Below, in pieces: positions 1-10,689 of a stretch of DNA of 64,000 bases. A program made the translations under genes and the position numbers. Position 1 is the stretch's first letter, and every line of letters starts with the position of its first letter. The notes under the pieces are model-generated. The model saw only the letters and a program-made list of their open reading frames with translations, was not told the origin of the DNA and ran no database searches. The DNA is from Lunularia cruciata (taxonomy: Eukaryota; Streptophyta; Marchantiopsida; Lunulariales; Lunulariaceae), in contig OX419757.1 of the NCBI GenBank assembly GCA_948567375.1, positions 74,655,836 through 74,719,835 of the forward strand, given 5' to 3'.

Positions 1-694
1 TTTATCTTGTGCGGCTTGGGTTGCATTTATAGTTTAAAACTGATCTAATATTGCATCCTTGAATTTTTCCCATGTCAAAATTGGTGCAACAATCTATCGT
101 TCCATTCACTCCATTTGGAATCACCACCAAAGTTTTGCCACACCATCTAATTGGCTAGAGGCCAAGAGAATCTATTTCCGTTCATCTTGAAGATTGGTGG
201 TTCCAAAGTAACGTTCGTACTCAAACACAAAATTCCCCATTGTGCCCGAAAGATTCTTTCCTTCAAACACCTTTGGTTTTGGAAATCAAATGCAATCTTC
301 TCCATCTCGAATTGGCACTCTCTCTATATGTTCTCATCATTGCTGATCTCATTCATCCAACAATTGAGTAAGGTGCTTGATTTGTTGCTACATTGCAAGG
401 ATAACATCCAGTATTGCTGCCATAGCTACTACTCTATCCTACAACTCCCAATTTATCTAATTGATTAGCACATAAATGCCACACGTCCACCGTTCTCCAT
501 AAGTTACAACCAGAAGTATCAAGGGTTCCTCAAGCACGATGATCATATGTAGAAAATCTTGCCCAAAGCACGAGGTGATGAATCGTGTGAAATGATGCTT
601 GGGTAATATCTGGACATGAAAATCCCAATGGTTGGGCGGAAGTGGATTTGGTGGTCCATAAATTCCATCCATCCCATTCTTGCTTTGATGTCAT
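1..694 (-). mobile_element. LTR-retrotransposon leader and gag-like fossil
   Basis: On the minus strand, the 695-1110 LTR is followed by a degenerate primer-binding site (about 682-693) and then a leader plus gag-like coding remnant that runs off the left edge. The leader is repeated at 1111-1357 next to a second LTR, which supports reading it as element interior. It is decayed with several breaks. The family is not certain: the gag-like part resembles Ty3/gypsy more than copia, but no polymerase is in view. Confidence 0.5.
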
Positions 695-1110
695 TGTAAA
701 AGACCACCACCGAGGAGAGAAATAGGAGAATGGAAACTCACATTGGGACACTTGAACGAGGGAAAACTTTGAATGCCCTAGCATGAGCTTTGGCTTTGGT
801 ATTTATAGGTAGCATACAAAGTCCTTGAGAAGCTTCTCAAGAAGCTTCCACAAACCGCTTTCTTAGAGTGCAAGCCAAGTTAACTAGGAAGCTTCTCAAG
901 AAACTTCCTTTTAGAAGCCTTCTACTTGGCGTGCAAGCTAAGCTAGTTAGAAGCTTCTAAAAGCTTCCTTCTAGAAGCTATCTGATTGGGGTGCAAGTTA
1001 ACTAGTTGGGAAGCTTCTTAAGAAGCTTCCGAGATGCTTCTAGAATATTCTAGAATAATTTGGCTTATTCTTTACTTTGTTAGCCTTACTAAATACGTCA
1101 CTAAAATTCA
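695..1110 (-). mobile_element. LTR copy 1, rich in heat-shock-element cores
   Basis: This 416-bp block starts TG and ends CA on the minus strand. It matches 1358-1759, and more weakly 3120-3527 in inverted orientation. On the minus strand it carries at least seven GAAnnTTC cores (mostly AGAAGCTTCT), some paired as GAAGCTTC-TCAA-GAAGCTTC, followed by a TATAAATA box near 805-815. Clustered GAA/TTC units are the binding site of heat-shock factors. The layout, HSE cluster then TATA inside an LTR, resembles the heat-activated plant copia family ONSEN, although the sequences are not claimed to be related. Fossil LTR. Confidence 0.6.
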
Positions 1111-1357
1111 TATTTTTACACTACCCCTAATCTATCTAATTTATTAACACATAGAAGTAGCCCATCCACTGTTCTCCATAAGTTACAACCGGAAGTAATA
1201 TGGTGATCATACGCATAAATCATATCCAAAGTGTGAGATGATGAATTGTGTGAAATAATGCTTGGGTATTACTTGGACACAAAAATCCCAATGGTTTGGT
1301 GGAATTGGATTTGGTGGTCCATAAATTCCATCCATCCCATTCTTGCTCTAATACAAA
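1111..1357 (-). mobile_element. Second copy of the element leader
   Basis: It repeats the leader seen at about 455-694 and ends at a better preserved primer-binding-like site (1344-1357, resembling the complement of the initiator tRNA-Met 3' end). With the flanking LTRs it gives the order LTR-leader-LTR-leader. This suggests recombination or tandem insertion of related elements. Confidence 0.55.
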
Positions 1358-1759
1358 TGTAAAAGACCGAGACCGAGGAGAGAAATAGGAGAATGGAAAT
1401 TCACATTAGGACACTTGAATGTGAGAAAACTCCAAATGCCTAGCATGAGCTTTGGCTTTGGTATTTAAAGGTAGCATACAAGGCCCTTGAGAAGCTTCTC
1501 AAGAAGCTCCTTGAGCTGCTTTCTTAGAGTGCGGACCAAAGTTAACTAGGAAGCTTCTCAAGAAACTTCCTTCTAGAACTCGCCTACTTGGCATGCAAGC
1601 TAAGCTTGTTGGAAGCTTCTAGAAGCTACCTACATGGGGTGCAAGTTAAGCTAGTCGAGAAGCTTCCCAAGAAGCTTCCTAGATGCTTCTAGAATATTTT
1701 GGGCTAATTTGGTTTATTCTCTACTTTGTTAGCTTAACTAACTACGTCGCTAAACTCCA
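1358..1759 (-). mobile_element. LTR copy 2, rich in heat-shock-element cores
   Basis: This 402-bp block has TG...CA ends on the minus strand and is clearly homologous to 695-1110. The same series of GAAnnTTC cores is present, and the TATA region near 1470-1480 is slightly changed. The two copies differ at many positions, so the insertions are old. Fossil. Confidence 0.6.
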
Positions 1760-1779
1760 TATCAAGACAAACTCCTCCA

Positions 1780-3060
1780 TAGATAATAGGCCTACCCCTC
1801 TGCACAAGATTGGTATAGAAGTCTATCTATGTTCCAAATCCCTCATCATGTACTCAAATGTCCATGGTCCAATGATATCACCAAAGACTCTCATAATCCT
1901 TCTATCAAAATCTCACATACGTGATAAAAAAGTCAAGGAAGGGAGAACCTTGCATAGAAGGTAAGTCAATCAACATGCAATACTAGTGGAGAGTATACTA
2001 AATGCCACTTGTGGATCTCCTAATAGAGAAAGGTCATCCACATAGAGAATATAATCTACAAGAGCAATGTCTAAGAAGCAAATGATAAAATCCTCAGATC
2101 CTACTAGCACTCCAAGAATACATACTCCATTTGTAGATGTGACACATCCCTTTGGAAGCTCAAGGTAGGAAGGGATACCTGAAGGGGACCATGCTTTGCA
2201 CTTTTTGCACCTTTTTTCTCAAGCATACAAGATGTAGCTCTGTAGTCAGATGATCAAAGGCCTGCCTAATCTGATCTACATGGCCCACAATGTATGTATC
2301 TTTTGCTAAGGAGTGAAATACACAACCTATTATGGCCAAAATAGTAAATAAGATAGCTCTAAATTAAGCCATGGCAAACAAAGGTCCCCCTAAAGGATCT
2401 TCCTATCATGTACCAACAATTGACTCCCAGATAGTGATGCCTCCTATGACCACCCATGTAGGTAGTAAAGGGAAGTAAAAGAGCCATAAAACAACCGCAC
2501 AAAAGGAATGAGACTCACCAAGGATCCACCAGCCTCCTTAAGCTCTCTAAAGATGGATGCACGAGAAACATTATTAAAAGTATTCTCAACATCCACATGT
2601 AGGATAACCCACTCCATATGGATATCCGGGAGTGCCTTGATGCCTAGGGAAATAGCCTTGCAACCACCAAATGTAGTTACTCCAAACTTTGATGTCGATT
2701 GAGATGCTCTCCAAAGTGAGATTGATGTTGAAGGACAATGGTGTGGCTAACCAAGCGCAAAAATATCTCTCCAATAACAATCGGTCTAATGCTCCCCATG
2801 CACTTCTCCATCATGAGAAGTCTACTAGCCCTAACACTTGACTAATTGACATAAGAATATCTCCCCTTGCTATTGCTACCATCTCAACTTGGTAAATCCA
2901 TTAGAAAGATCATATGCCTAAAAGTAATCTCTAAGATGCTCATATACGATCCTTGACAAAGCCTCTCAAGGAGAAGTGAGGAGCAATGCACTAAGTTTGT
3001 GCAAAAAGTGATCAAGACATAAAATCAGGCTGATAATCTAAAACCTCTAATGGTACTCAC
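1780..3060 (-). mobile_element. LINE-like reverse-transcriptase remnant
   Basis: Minus-strand translation gives scattered RT-like blocks in order. The first is HVDVENTFNNVSR, a palm motif of the D-x-x-NAFN-x-VSR kind. Then comes SLAKDTYIVG, which occupies the place of the LADDTHIVG catalytic block, with Lys where the first catalytic Asp is expected. Next is KCKAWSPSGIP, and last GDPQVAFSIL. These blocks are typical of a plant and algal non-LTR-like RT family. Stops and frameshifts are frequent, so the copy is dead. A related fragment lies at 30300-31200. The family name is inferred from motif memory only. Confidence 0.55.
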
Positions 3061-3119
3061 TCTCTTGCCATAGGATGTAGTAACAATAGGGAAGAGATAG
3101 TGTAACAATACGGAGATTG

Positions 3120-3527
3120 CCGACAAGTTAGTCAAGACTAACAAAGTAGCAAGTAAGCCAAATTAGCCAAGAATTATAATAATATTTTAGAAGCATCTAG
3201 TAAGCAACTTGGTACCTTCCATGTATTGGTTAATATACACGCCAAGTAGGTGGCTTCTAGAAGGAAGCTTCTTGGGAAGCTTCGCGACTAGTTTAGCTTG
3301 CATGCCAAGTATGCGGCTCCTAGAAGAAAGCTTCTTGAGAAGCTTATTAACTTGGCTTGCATCCTAAGAAAGCAGCTTTTAGAAAGTTTCCTCATAAGTT
3401 TCCCAAGAGCCTTGTATATTTTCTATAAATACCAAAGCCCAAGCTCATACTAGACATTGTGATTTTTCCTTCATTCAAGAGTCCCAATGGGATTTTCCAT
3501 TCTCCTATTTCTCTCCTCAATCTTTCA
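3120..3527 (+). mobile_element. LTR copy 3 (plus orientation), HSE-bearing
   Basis: It is the inverted relative of the LTRs at 695-1110 and 1358-1759. GAAnnTTC cores lie between 3240 and 3400 (for example GAAGCTTC near 3265 and 3330), with CTATAAATACC near 3421-3431. The right end ...CTTTCA fits the LTR 3' end; the left boundary is approximate. No recognisable primer-binding site follows, so it may be a solo or truncated LTR. Confidence 0.5.
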
Positions 3528-4470
3528 CATATAGTTTCATCAATGGGACTATCCATAGACAAAGGGTATAGTACTAGTGCTGCTCTACTAAACTCTCCCA
3601 CTTGAGTGGACCATGTGGTATCTTGTGGTAGAATATATCTCCTAAAATATGCAACCCTAACTGACTCCTCTTGTAGGGCAGCCCGCTCGGAATAACCCAA
3701 AGATACAACCCACATGAGATGCTAACCACTCTCATGACTCAGTAGGTATCCTTGGAATGGTCAACGAAGAGATAGAGGAAGTATGTGTAATCCTGAATGT
3801 CATTGTTATCGATAGGTCACTCGCCTCATGTGGGCATGCCAAGTGGTCCAATCGTAGTCCTTGTGTATTCTTCACACATGGGTCTTTACCCCTTACAAGG
3901 TGAAGCCTCGATGACACATCGGGCATGGTGTATCCTAAGCCGCTCTAGTGAGCCTCACTTAGGGAAGTGTAGCCATGGCTAGCACAAGAATAATGATCAT
4001 AACACACGATGTTCCTCTCCATATCTCCCCATACCTACAAAATTACATACTCTCACATTCCAACCCACATGAGTAAATACAATATCTCCAAACCCTAAAA
4101 ACTATAAACCCTCGTAACTTTCATTTTTCATCTCAAAAATTTTCTAACTAAATTCCCATAGAACTCAAGCATTAATACAAAGAGATTAGAAATGAAAATT
4201 CTTGAAATGGAAATTCTTGACTCATCTCTTTCAATATATAATAAACGCTCTAAAACCTAAAAACCTAAAACAATTGATAACTTTCTATTCTATTCTCCAT
4301 AGCCTTCAATCTAGATACCGCTGGAATCAAATTGAAAAAGAAATTGAAGGTAAGGCTCACTCATGTGATTTATAGCTGTTTAATCTAGGTTTCAATAGAA
4401 TCAAAATTGAAAAGCAAATAAAATCTACTATCACTTGTGTGATTTATGTATGTAAACTCTCTAAAACTCT
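3528..4470. other. Stretch without a recognised gene
   Basis: Minus-strand open frames of 64-107 codons exist here but match no family I recognise, and they overlap the LTR end. Probably decayed repeat DNA grading into an AT-rich spacer. Confidence 0.5.
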
Positions 4471-5025
4471 AGAATAACCTGCGCTCCTTGTCTCCTCTCT
4501 CGTTCTCTCTCCTCCCCTCTTACTACTTGGGTAGGTAAAAAGTTAGTGAATGGATTTGAAAAAGTACCATAAATGCTTTCAGCAAGTTCTACAACGGATC
4601 AATATTACAGTATTACTGTTGGCACATGTGTACTTCATCTGCAACCAATATCATCGCTTTAAATTCTGAAAAACCTAAAAATATTTATTATTTTTTAATT
4701 AATTCTTCATCTAAGTGCCAATAAATTAAATACTAACCAAAAAAATAGAAATTAAAAATAAATAAAATTAACTATTCACTCCTCACATCACATGTGATAT
4801 ATCCAAAATCAGTTCTCGAAAATAACCTTGCCTCCTTTCTCTCTCTCCCGTTCCCTCTCTTCTCCTACTACTACTCACGTAGGTAAGAAGTCAGTGGATG
4901 GATTCAGAAAGCGTACCGTAAATGCTTTCAGCACGTTCTACAACTGATAAGTACGACGGTATTACTTGTAGGCGCGGGTGCCTACTTCAATCGCCACCAA
5001 CATCGTGCGCTCAATGATCTTGGAT
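4471..5025. repeat. Direct repeat, about 200-bp units, period about 348 bp
   Basis: A unit with a CT-rich start (TCTCTCTCC tracts), then GTAGGTAA..AGTCAGTGGATGGATT-like sequence and ATGCTTTCAGCA, occurs at about 4473-4675 and again, diverged, at about 4821-5025. AT-rich sequence separates the copies. Function unknown. Confidence 0.5.
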
Positions 5026-5299
5026 ACGCCATATACTACTACGTTACGCTATGGTACCCTGCATTGGAGCTTCCAACAGGTTAGTCTGGATCGAACAGTG
5101 GACGGAATGTGTGAGGATCATCGGTGTATGGATGAGTGAGGGATGACGTGATTCCGTGTGCATGTGCCTATATCAGTGCATGGGCGGAATGTGCATATTG
5201 TTGGAGTATGGATACCCTGATTCTATGAACATGATTCGTACGTTGATGATGGATGGACGGATGGATGCCCTGTCATGGTTGGGAGAAATGTCATAAGGA

Positions 5300-5690
5300 A
5301 TGGGATTCATGTATATGATTCAAGATGGATTACGGGAATTATCGCTTTCTTACTTGAGAGAGCTGGCCGTCCAAGGGAGACCTACAAGTGGTAAGTTTGT
5401 AACTGACTGCATACATGCCACTTGTGTGCGTATCCTGTACGGCGATATTTTGAGTGGAAACAGGATGAATGCAATATATATCATTGACACTATCAATGAA
5501 CTGGACACCTTCAGACGGTCAGGCGTCTATGTAGACCTTTTGCTCGATCGTGATGCGGGTTAGTTCAAGGTCGGAGTTAGGAATCTGTGCTTGTGTTTCA
5601 GCGAGAAGAACGCGACGTTTCAGTGGAAAGATGACTCCTTCGCCCAAAAAGGCTCACCTGCATCGATGTTCGACAATGGATCGTATTTCG
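5300..5690 (+). other. Possible exons of an unrecognised gene
   Basis: An open frame from 5300 is interrupted by a good donor-like GTAAGT at about 5391. A later open stretch, about 5600-5690, is bounded by a TTTCAG-type acceptor and a GTAAGT donor. The coding look is modest and the peptides resemble no family I know. The link between the two stretches is not shown. It could be a small gene or chance. Confidence 0.2.
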
Positions 5691-5789
5691 AAGTAAGTGG
5701 AAGCTACCGAGTTTGTCCTCTCTCTCTATTCCCTCCGGATCTTTGGGAAGCTCAGTTATCGTCTGCGAACCTTCTAAATTCGTTTGGAT

Positions 5790-6210
5790 TTACCCTTTGA
5801 TGCAGAAGTGTGTTTTGCGTCAGTCAGTCCGGACTTTGGTGTAGGTGGACGTATATAAGTTGTATCAGGTCAATCATGCACTGGACCCAGGGTCCAATGC
5901 AGAGGTGTGTTATAAGCGCGGTTCTGCATCAAACAGTCTGGTGGTTGGATGTTGGGACTTAGTTAAGCCATACCAATCTAGTCTTGCACTGGATCCAGAG
6001 TTCAATGCAGAATTGTGTTTTGAGCGCGCTTCTGCATGAGCAGGCCAGTATTTGGATGTTGTAAGTGGACTCAATTAAGCCATATCAGTCTAATCCTGCA
6101 TTGGACCTAGGATTCAATGTAGGCCTGCTTCTGCGTCAAGCAGCCTGGTATTTGCTTGTCGCAAGTGGAAATATTGAAGCCATATCAGTCTTATCGTGCA
6201 CTGGACGTAT
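5790..6210. repeat. Tandem repeat, about 100-112 bp units, 4 copies
   Basis: GCA(C/T)TGGA landmarks recur at 5878, 5986, 6098 and 6198. Each is followed by a CAATGCAG block and preceded by AAGCCATA(T/C)CA(G/A)TC. A degenerate unit precedes the first landmark. Stops occur in all frames across the array, so it is a non-coding minisatellite. Confidence 0.65.
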
Positions 6211-8821
6211 ATCAAAACGATGGCTGATGTCTGTACTATAGCTACAGAGGTCTTTACGAAACCTGTTATCCATCGTTTATAGCATTCGTGCTAAATGTTA
6301 GACGGGCAGACCACCCACAGTTCAAAGAACTTCCAGGGAAAAATTCGCTAACTTGTATCGTAGCGGGAAATTAGAGATACTTTTGTTTCAGTTTCGTCCA
6401 TTTTGAGTGGGCTTCTGATGTGTCCCACATGCATTCTGCTCAAGATACTGCTTATCAGGAGTATCACCTGAGTCATCGAATCTCTGACTCCCAATGTCCA
6501 GTGAAGAAGATCCACATGGATACTTGTGGAACAGTTGCTTCAGACTTTTAGGCTCGAATTTCCGTTTTAAGTGTGATCGGCTGCAAAGTAAATTAAGGTT
6601 TCCGACAACTTCCTTGCTAAGTTCCGAGCCATTGTTTAGCCTTGGAACTTGTGCTTCATTTAATAACACCAGCAGTTAAGAGTCACAAAGTTGTTCGGAA
6701 AACTAAATTTTAATTATGGCTTGATTACTTCGTTCTCAGGCAAGTCATCTGCTGTGTCAACTTCGGAAAGCCGTTAGTATCACTAATTTTCTGCTAAAAT
6801 GGTGTCCTCAGGCAAGTCTGCACCTGGTGGGTTGTAATTGCAACTCGCTTTTACTCTGGTGCAAAAGAAGCCGCAGCGATGTTCAGAACTGGTGAGGTGT
6901 CTCCACTTCACTATCAATATTATCTGGGCAACTTCTACAAAATCTTCATGCTAAGCTATTATGAATGATGCATAATTTGAGGCTGACACTCGTGATTGTC
7001 ATTCTAGAAAAGCGGAGTGACGAACGCAAGCTACAAATGCCGATCGAGGAGAGTGACCGATTCTGGCTACTCTGCACGGAGTACTTCTAGAGTGACTTGG
7101 AAACTCTATGGGAACAAATGGAAGTCCTTGCGCCTTGACACATGATATTAAGAAGAAATTTGGCAAGTTGTACACCAAACTGAAAAATGGAGCCAACCTT
7201 GGAAGAGAATCACAGGTTCCTGTGAAGAGATCTGAGCTTTGTAAAGCTAATGTGAATATACTGTACATGTATAACCACACCATTTGCATGTAGAACATAT
7301 CATAGGAATGAAGATGATCCTGGTAAGAAATAAAAGTATACTCCCGGTCAAAAGTTTTGGCTCTCATGGAGCGCATGCCATTGGTTCCGTTACAAAATGC
7401 ACCCTTCAACATTTACTACCAGCATGCCTCCTACTTGAGATGTCACACAAGTCGATCAGTTAATAAATTCAACTTGAGCATCAAGAGGAGCACCTTCATA
7501 CACGGGCATTACCACAAGGAAGCTAATAACACCAGAGAACTCTTAAGTATGCTAGTTCAAAAGATCATTTCAGCTAGGAAAAGCAACCACTGGAAGCAAA
7601 TCATCAATCCTCCTCAATTCTGTCTTGAAATTCATCGCTCAAAACAAGTCATCCAGGCAGAGAACATAAGATCCAACAGGAAAATAGTGCAGAAGTCGTA
7701 ATTGGACGGATGAAATAGGCTTCGAATAAACTGCCCATGCTGAACTAAGAACTCATCTCAGTTCTCCACGTCCAAAAAATCGGAGCAGATGGTGCCATCT
7801 GCGCAAGCACCACTAACAGCAATCTTCGAGATAAATGGACAAACGATCTACCCGGGCCATGCGAATGAGAGGTGACAAACTCAAAAGCGCCTCCTGCATA
7901 GTCCAGAAATATCAGACCAGCACTACGTTTACTCTGTATCAACAAAACCAGAGAAAAGGTGGCGGGAGTTTAGTCCAATACATAGTGTAACTCAAGCAAG
8001 ACGAGACATCTTCATTGGGACTTGACAGCCTTCTATAATGGAAAGCAAAAGCGTGTCGAAACACCCGACAGACAGATTGGAATCGTTACAGCGAAACGTT
8101 TTCCGTATTTAAAAGTTCAGTTTTATCTGTAATTCATGTAATTACAAGCGTGACTGCCACGACATTGTCAAACGCAACAACGTCAAGCTAACATTTACAC
8201 TCCCATGACGAAGGTCGTTGGCTGCAATTTCACCTCTACGATGAGCAAGACGGTCACATCAAGCTCTGGGCTAGCTTTATGTTCATGACTATGTCTTCCA
8301 CGTCAAAAACTCCCCGTACATATAGATTTGTGAAAGCGGCTAGAATATACCTCAACTCCAATTCTTGAGACTGGAGTATTGCTGTGAAACATCTGATAGA
8401 AATTGCTACTGCTGAATTTTACAATGGTAGACTTTGCTGATGGAGCCTTTACCAGATCTTGCACCAGATCAAGTATGCGCTCGACGATAAAAAGAACTAC
8501 CGCTGGTAGTGAAAGCGACTCCTTCAGGTTAAAGCTGAGTTCAGAAAAGGTAGGACATTCTTCTAGAAGGTAGGGTATGGTTTAAACTAAGACAGGGACA
8601 AGGGACAAGAATAGATCCTGAATGGAGATTCTAAGTAATTTCTACGTCATAAGCTACGATCTGATCAACCTGAAGCCAAGTACTTTACCTTTTTTGGTTT
8701 TTCGTGTGCATATCCAGAATCATCGGGTTGGCTTTCCAGGGGCTGGATTAATAATTCACAGGTTTTTGAACTTGCCCTAATTTAACATATGTGCAGCGGC
8801 GCTGCAGCCCTCAGCTGATCC
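6211..8821. other. 2.6-kb stretch with no gene I can support
   Basis: Several open frames of 60-137 codons occur on both strands, but they overlap each other and show no recognisable domain. Splice-site-like GTAAGT and polypyrimidine-AG pairs are present, so an unrecognised spliced gene cannot be excluded. Confidence 0.4.
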
Positions 8822-10298
8822 TTATGTTGGGTAGTCGGAGTTGATTCCAAAAATTCGGACCTTGTGCATATTTGGGAACTTGGCGATCAACAGCACGAAC
8901 ACTGCAATAGTATTTAGCAGCAAGACTGGACTTCTGTAGTCGGTTGTGTGAGATGCTATCAGGTACCTGCAAACAAGCGACTTTAACCATTAGTGCCATA
9001 TCAGCGCTTCCAGAAATATGTGCTGGACTTCGATTTTCGCATCCAATGACATGACCATCAGAGATCTCCAAATGCAGACGGTGTTCGACATCTGCGTTCT
9101 TCTTGCTACACATATGGTCTGTTTGCAGGCCCGTGGTCTAAACACACAAAGTTTTGAGGACACCTGGGGCACGTGGGTCAACAGACAGATATCCAGACTC
9201 GGACGAGGGAAATGCCCTAAAACGTTGCCATACCCAGAATTCCAAATTACTTCCAGAATCCAGCATTTAGGCATTGACAGTGTAGGAATACAAAGATCAA
9301 CCAATGATTGTCATTAACTTGAAGCCCCCGAAGGTAATAACAACGAGGTTAAAAGTACGTATTGGCGTTTAACTCGTGCAATCAGCAGCCGCATAAGAAG
9401 CAAACACCCCATAAGGGAAAAGGGTTCCAAACAGTGAAACTGCATCATTAGGGTTACAGAGCATTCCAAGGCCAAAGGAAGGAAATCAAACTCGACAATA
9501 CTCCTACACGAAGACCTTCTAACTCACCTGAATCAGCACAATTCAGCATCACATGAACTAGAGAACTAGCATTCATTCACTTCACGTTACTACCGAGCAT
9601 ACAAACAAAACCCGGACTTTTCGAATTCTGCATTCGAGCACAACAAGAAAGACGCTGGCGCACAGGAAACTAAGATGATCGACATCATATCAGGCATATA
9701 CTTCCAAACCAAACACCCGTTGATCTTAGGTGAACGGTTCAAATTTCGAAAACTTACAGGACAACTGGCACCACAGTCAAAAATTTGCGGTTGCGAGTAA
9801 GCTGTCGCCCATTGTCTACTTGCTCCCACCAGGTTAACTTGTTGTACATCCCTTGATCCTCAGCAAAAGGAGAACCCTTCTTCCAATGAAAAAATCTGTA
9901 CGTTACCTGTACCACCAAAAGAGGAATCTCCGCACCATCAGTACAAGGCGAACCCCACAATTAACGCTCATTGCCATCTACTTACTGCCAAACGATAACG
10001 CAAGAGCTCAATCGAAAACGAGCAGATCATCATCACGACAACGCACCGCGAAGTGAGTCAAGTTGACGACAGTCCACGCAGTGCCTGCTGAACATCTAAA
10101 AACCGAGAGGATCAGCAGCCAGCCGATGAAGATGATAAGAAGGTAAGTCGTCCACACGCCAGGGTACAAGAACCACTCGGTGTTCTTATTCAGATCAGGT
10201 GGTGGCACCACCTTGACGTACAAATTCCCCACTCCCGGGACCCCTCCATCCAAGTCTCTCCGAGAAGATCCACTCCTGTGGAACAATCCATCCGCCAT
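8822..10298 (-). CDS. ORM1: ORMDL family protein (regulator of serine palmitoyltransferase)
   Basis: ORMDL/Orm proteins sit in the ER membrane and restrain serine palmitoyltransferase, the first step of sphingolipid synthesis. Three minus-strand exons join cleanly: 10298-10047, 9906-9758 and 8966-8822, with GT-AG introns of 140 and 791 bp and stop TAA at 8824-8822. The product is 181 aa. Residues 27-46 carry the family start (YVKVVPPPDLN..NTEWF), followed by YPGVWTTY at 45-52, FHWKKGSPFAEDQG at 90-103, LTWWEQVDNG at 108-117, LTRNRKF at 120-126 and FPNMHKVRIFGIN at 164-176. Hydrophobic segments lie at about 49-67, 72-92, 126-140 and 147-163. Usual length is about 153-160 aa; the extra is a Gly/Arg-rich N-terminus of about 25 residues. 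The start at 10298 is the ATG nearest the conserved core; an in-frame ATG at 10424 would add a low-complexity tail and is unlikely. The symbol is a family name, not a verified orthologue. Confidence 0.93.
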
Positions 10299-10330
10299 CT
10301 CCCACACAACAGCCCGCGCGTTTATGCACA

Positions 10331-10377
10331 CCCCCTTCCCTTCCCTTCCCTTCCCTTCCCTTCCCTTCCGTTCCCCC
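10331..10377 (-). repeat. (GGGAA)n microsatellite in the ORMDL leader; possible G-quadruplex
   Basis: The plus strand reads as a run of TTCCC repeats; the ORMDL sense strand therefore has eight runs of three or more G, mostly spaced by AA. The run begins about 33 nt upstream of the proposed ATG (10298), so it would lie in the 5' UTR. Four or more G3 runs with 2-nt loops satisfy the usual G-quadruplex rule. A role in translation is inference. Confidence 0.7.
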
Positions 10378-10640
10378 TCGATTACAATACCACCTACAAA
10401 GCTCCTTCTTCTTCGTCGTCTCAAAATCCCCTCTCTCTACTCGCCTCTCCTCGTACTGCTCCTCCTCCTCTCTCTCCCTTCGCTGCTCCTCTCCTTTCCT
10501 TACGCCTTTCGTCGTCTTTTTCTTCTTCCCTTCTTCTTCCTTCCCTTCCTCTCCTCTCCTCTCCTCTCCTCTTCCTTCTTCCTTCTTCCGCTCCTTCAGA
10601 CTCTACTCTCTCTCTCTCACTCTCGTTCGTCTTCGAAATT
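10378..10640 (-). promoter_or_regulatory. Purine-rich ORMDL upstream/leader tract
   Basis: About 250 bp are almost pure pyrimidine on the plus strand (TTCTTC, CCTCTCCT and TCTCTC runs), so GA-rich on the ORMDL sense strand. GA/CT-rich tracts are common around plant transcription starts. No clear TATA box is seen. The transcription start probably lies within or just upstream of this tract. Confidence 0.45.
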
Positions 10641-10689
10641 CCCTCTGCCCGCAAGTCACAAAAGATGCTCACGGTATATCCTTTCCCTT

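Noticed and set aside
151-468. Plus-strand 105-codon frame at the left edge
   Set aside because: Shadow of the minus-strand retroelement leader and gag remnant; composition and position give no support for a gene.
8990-9317. Open frames of about 100 codons on both strands
   Set aside because: They lie in the ORMDL second intron and have no recognisable domain.
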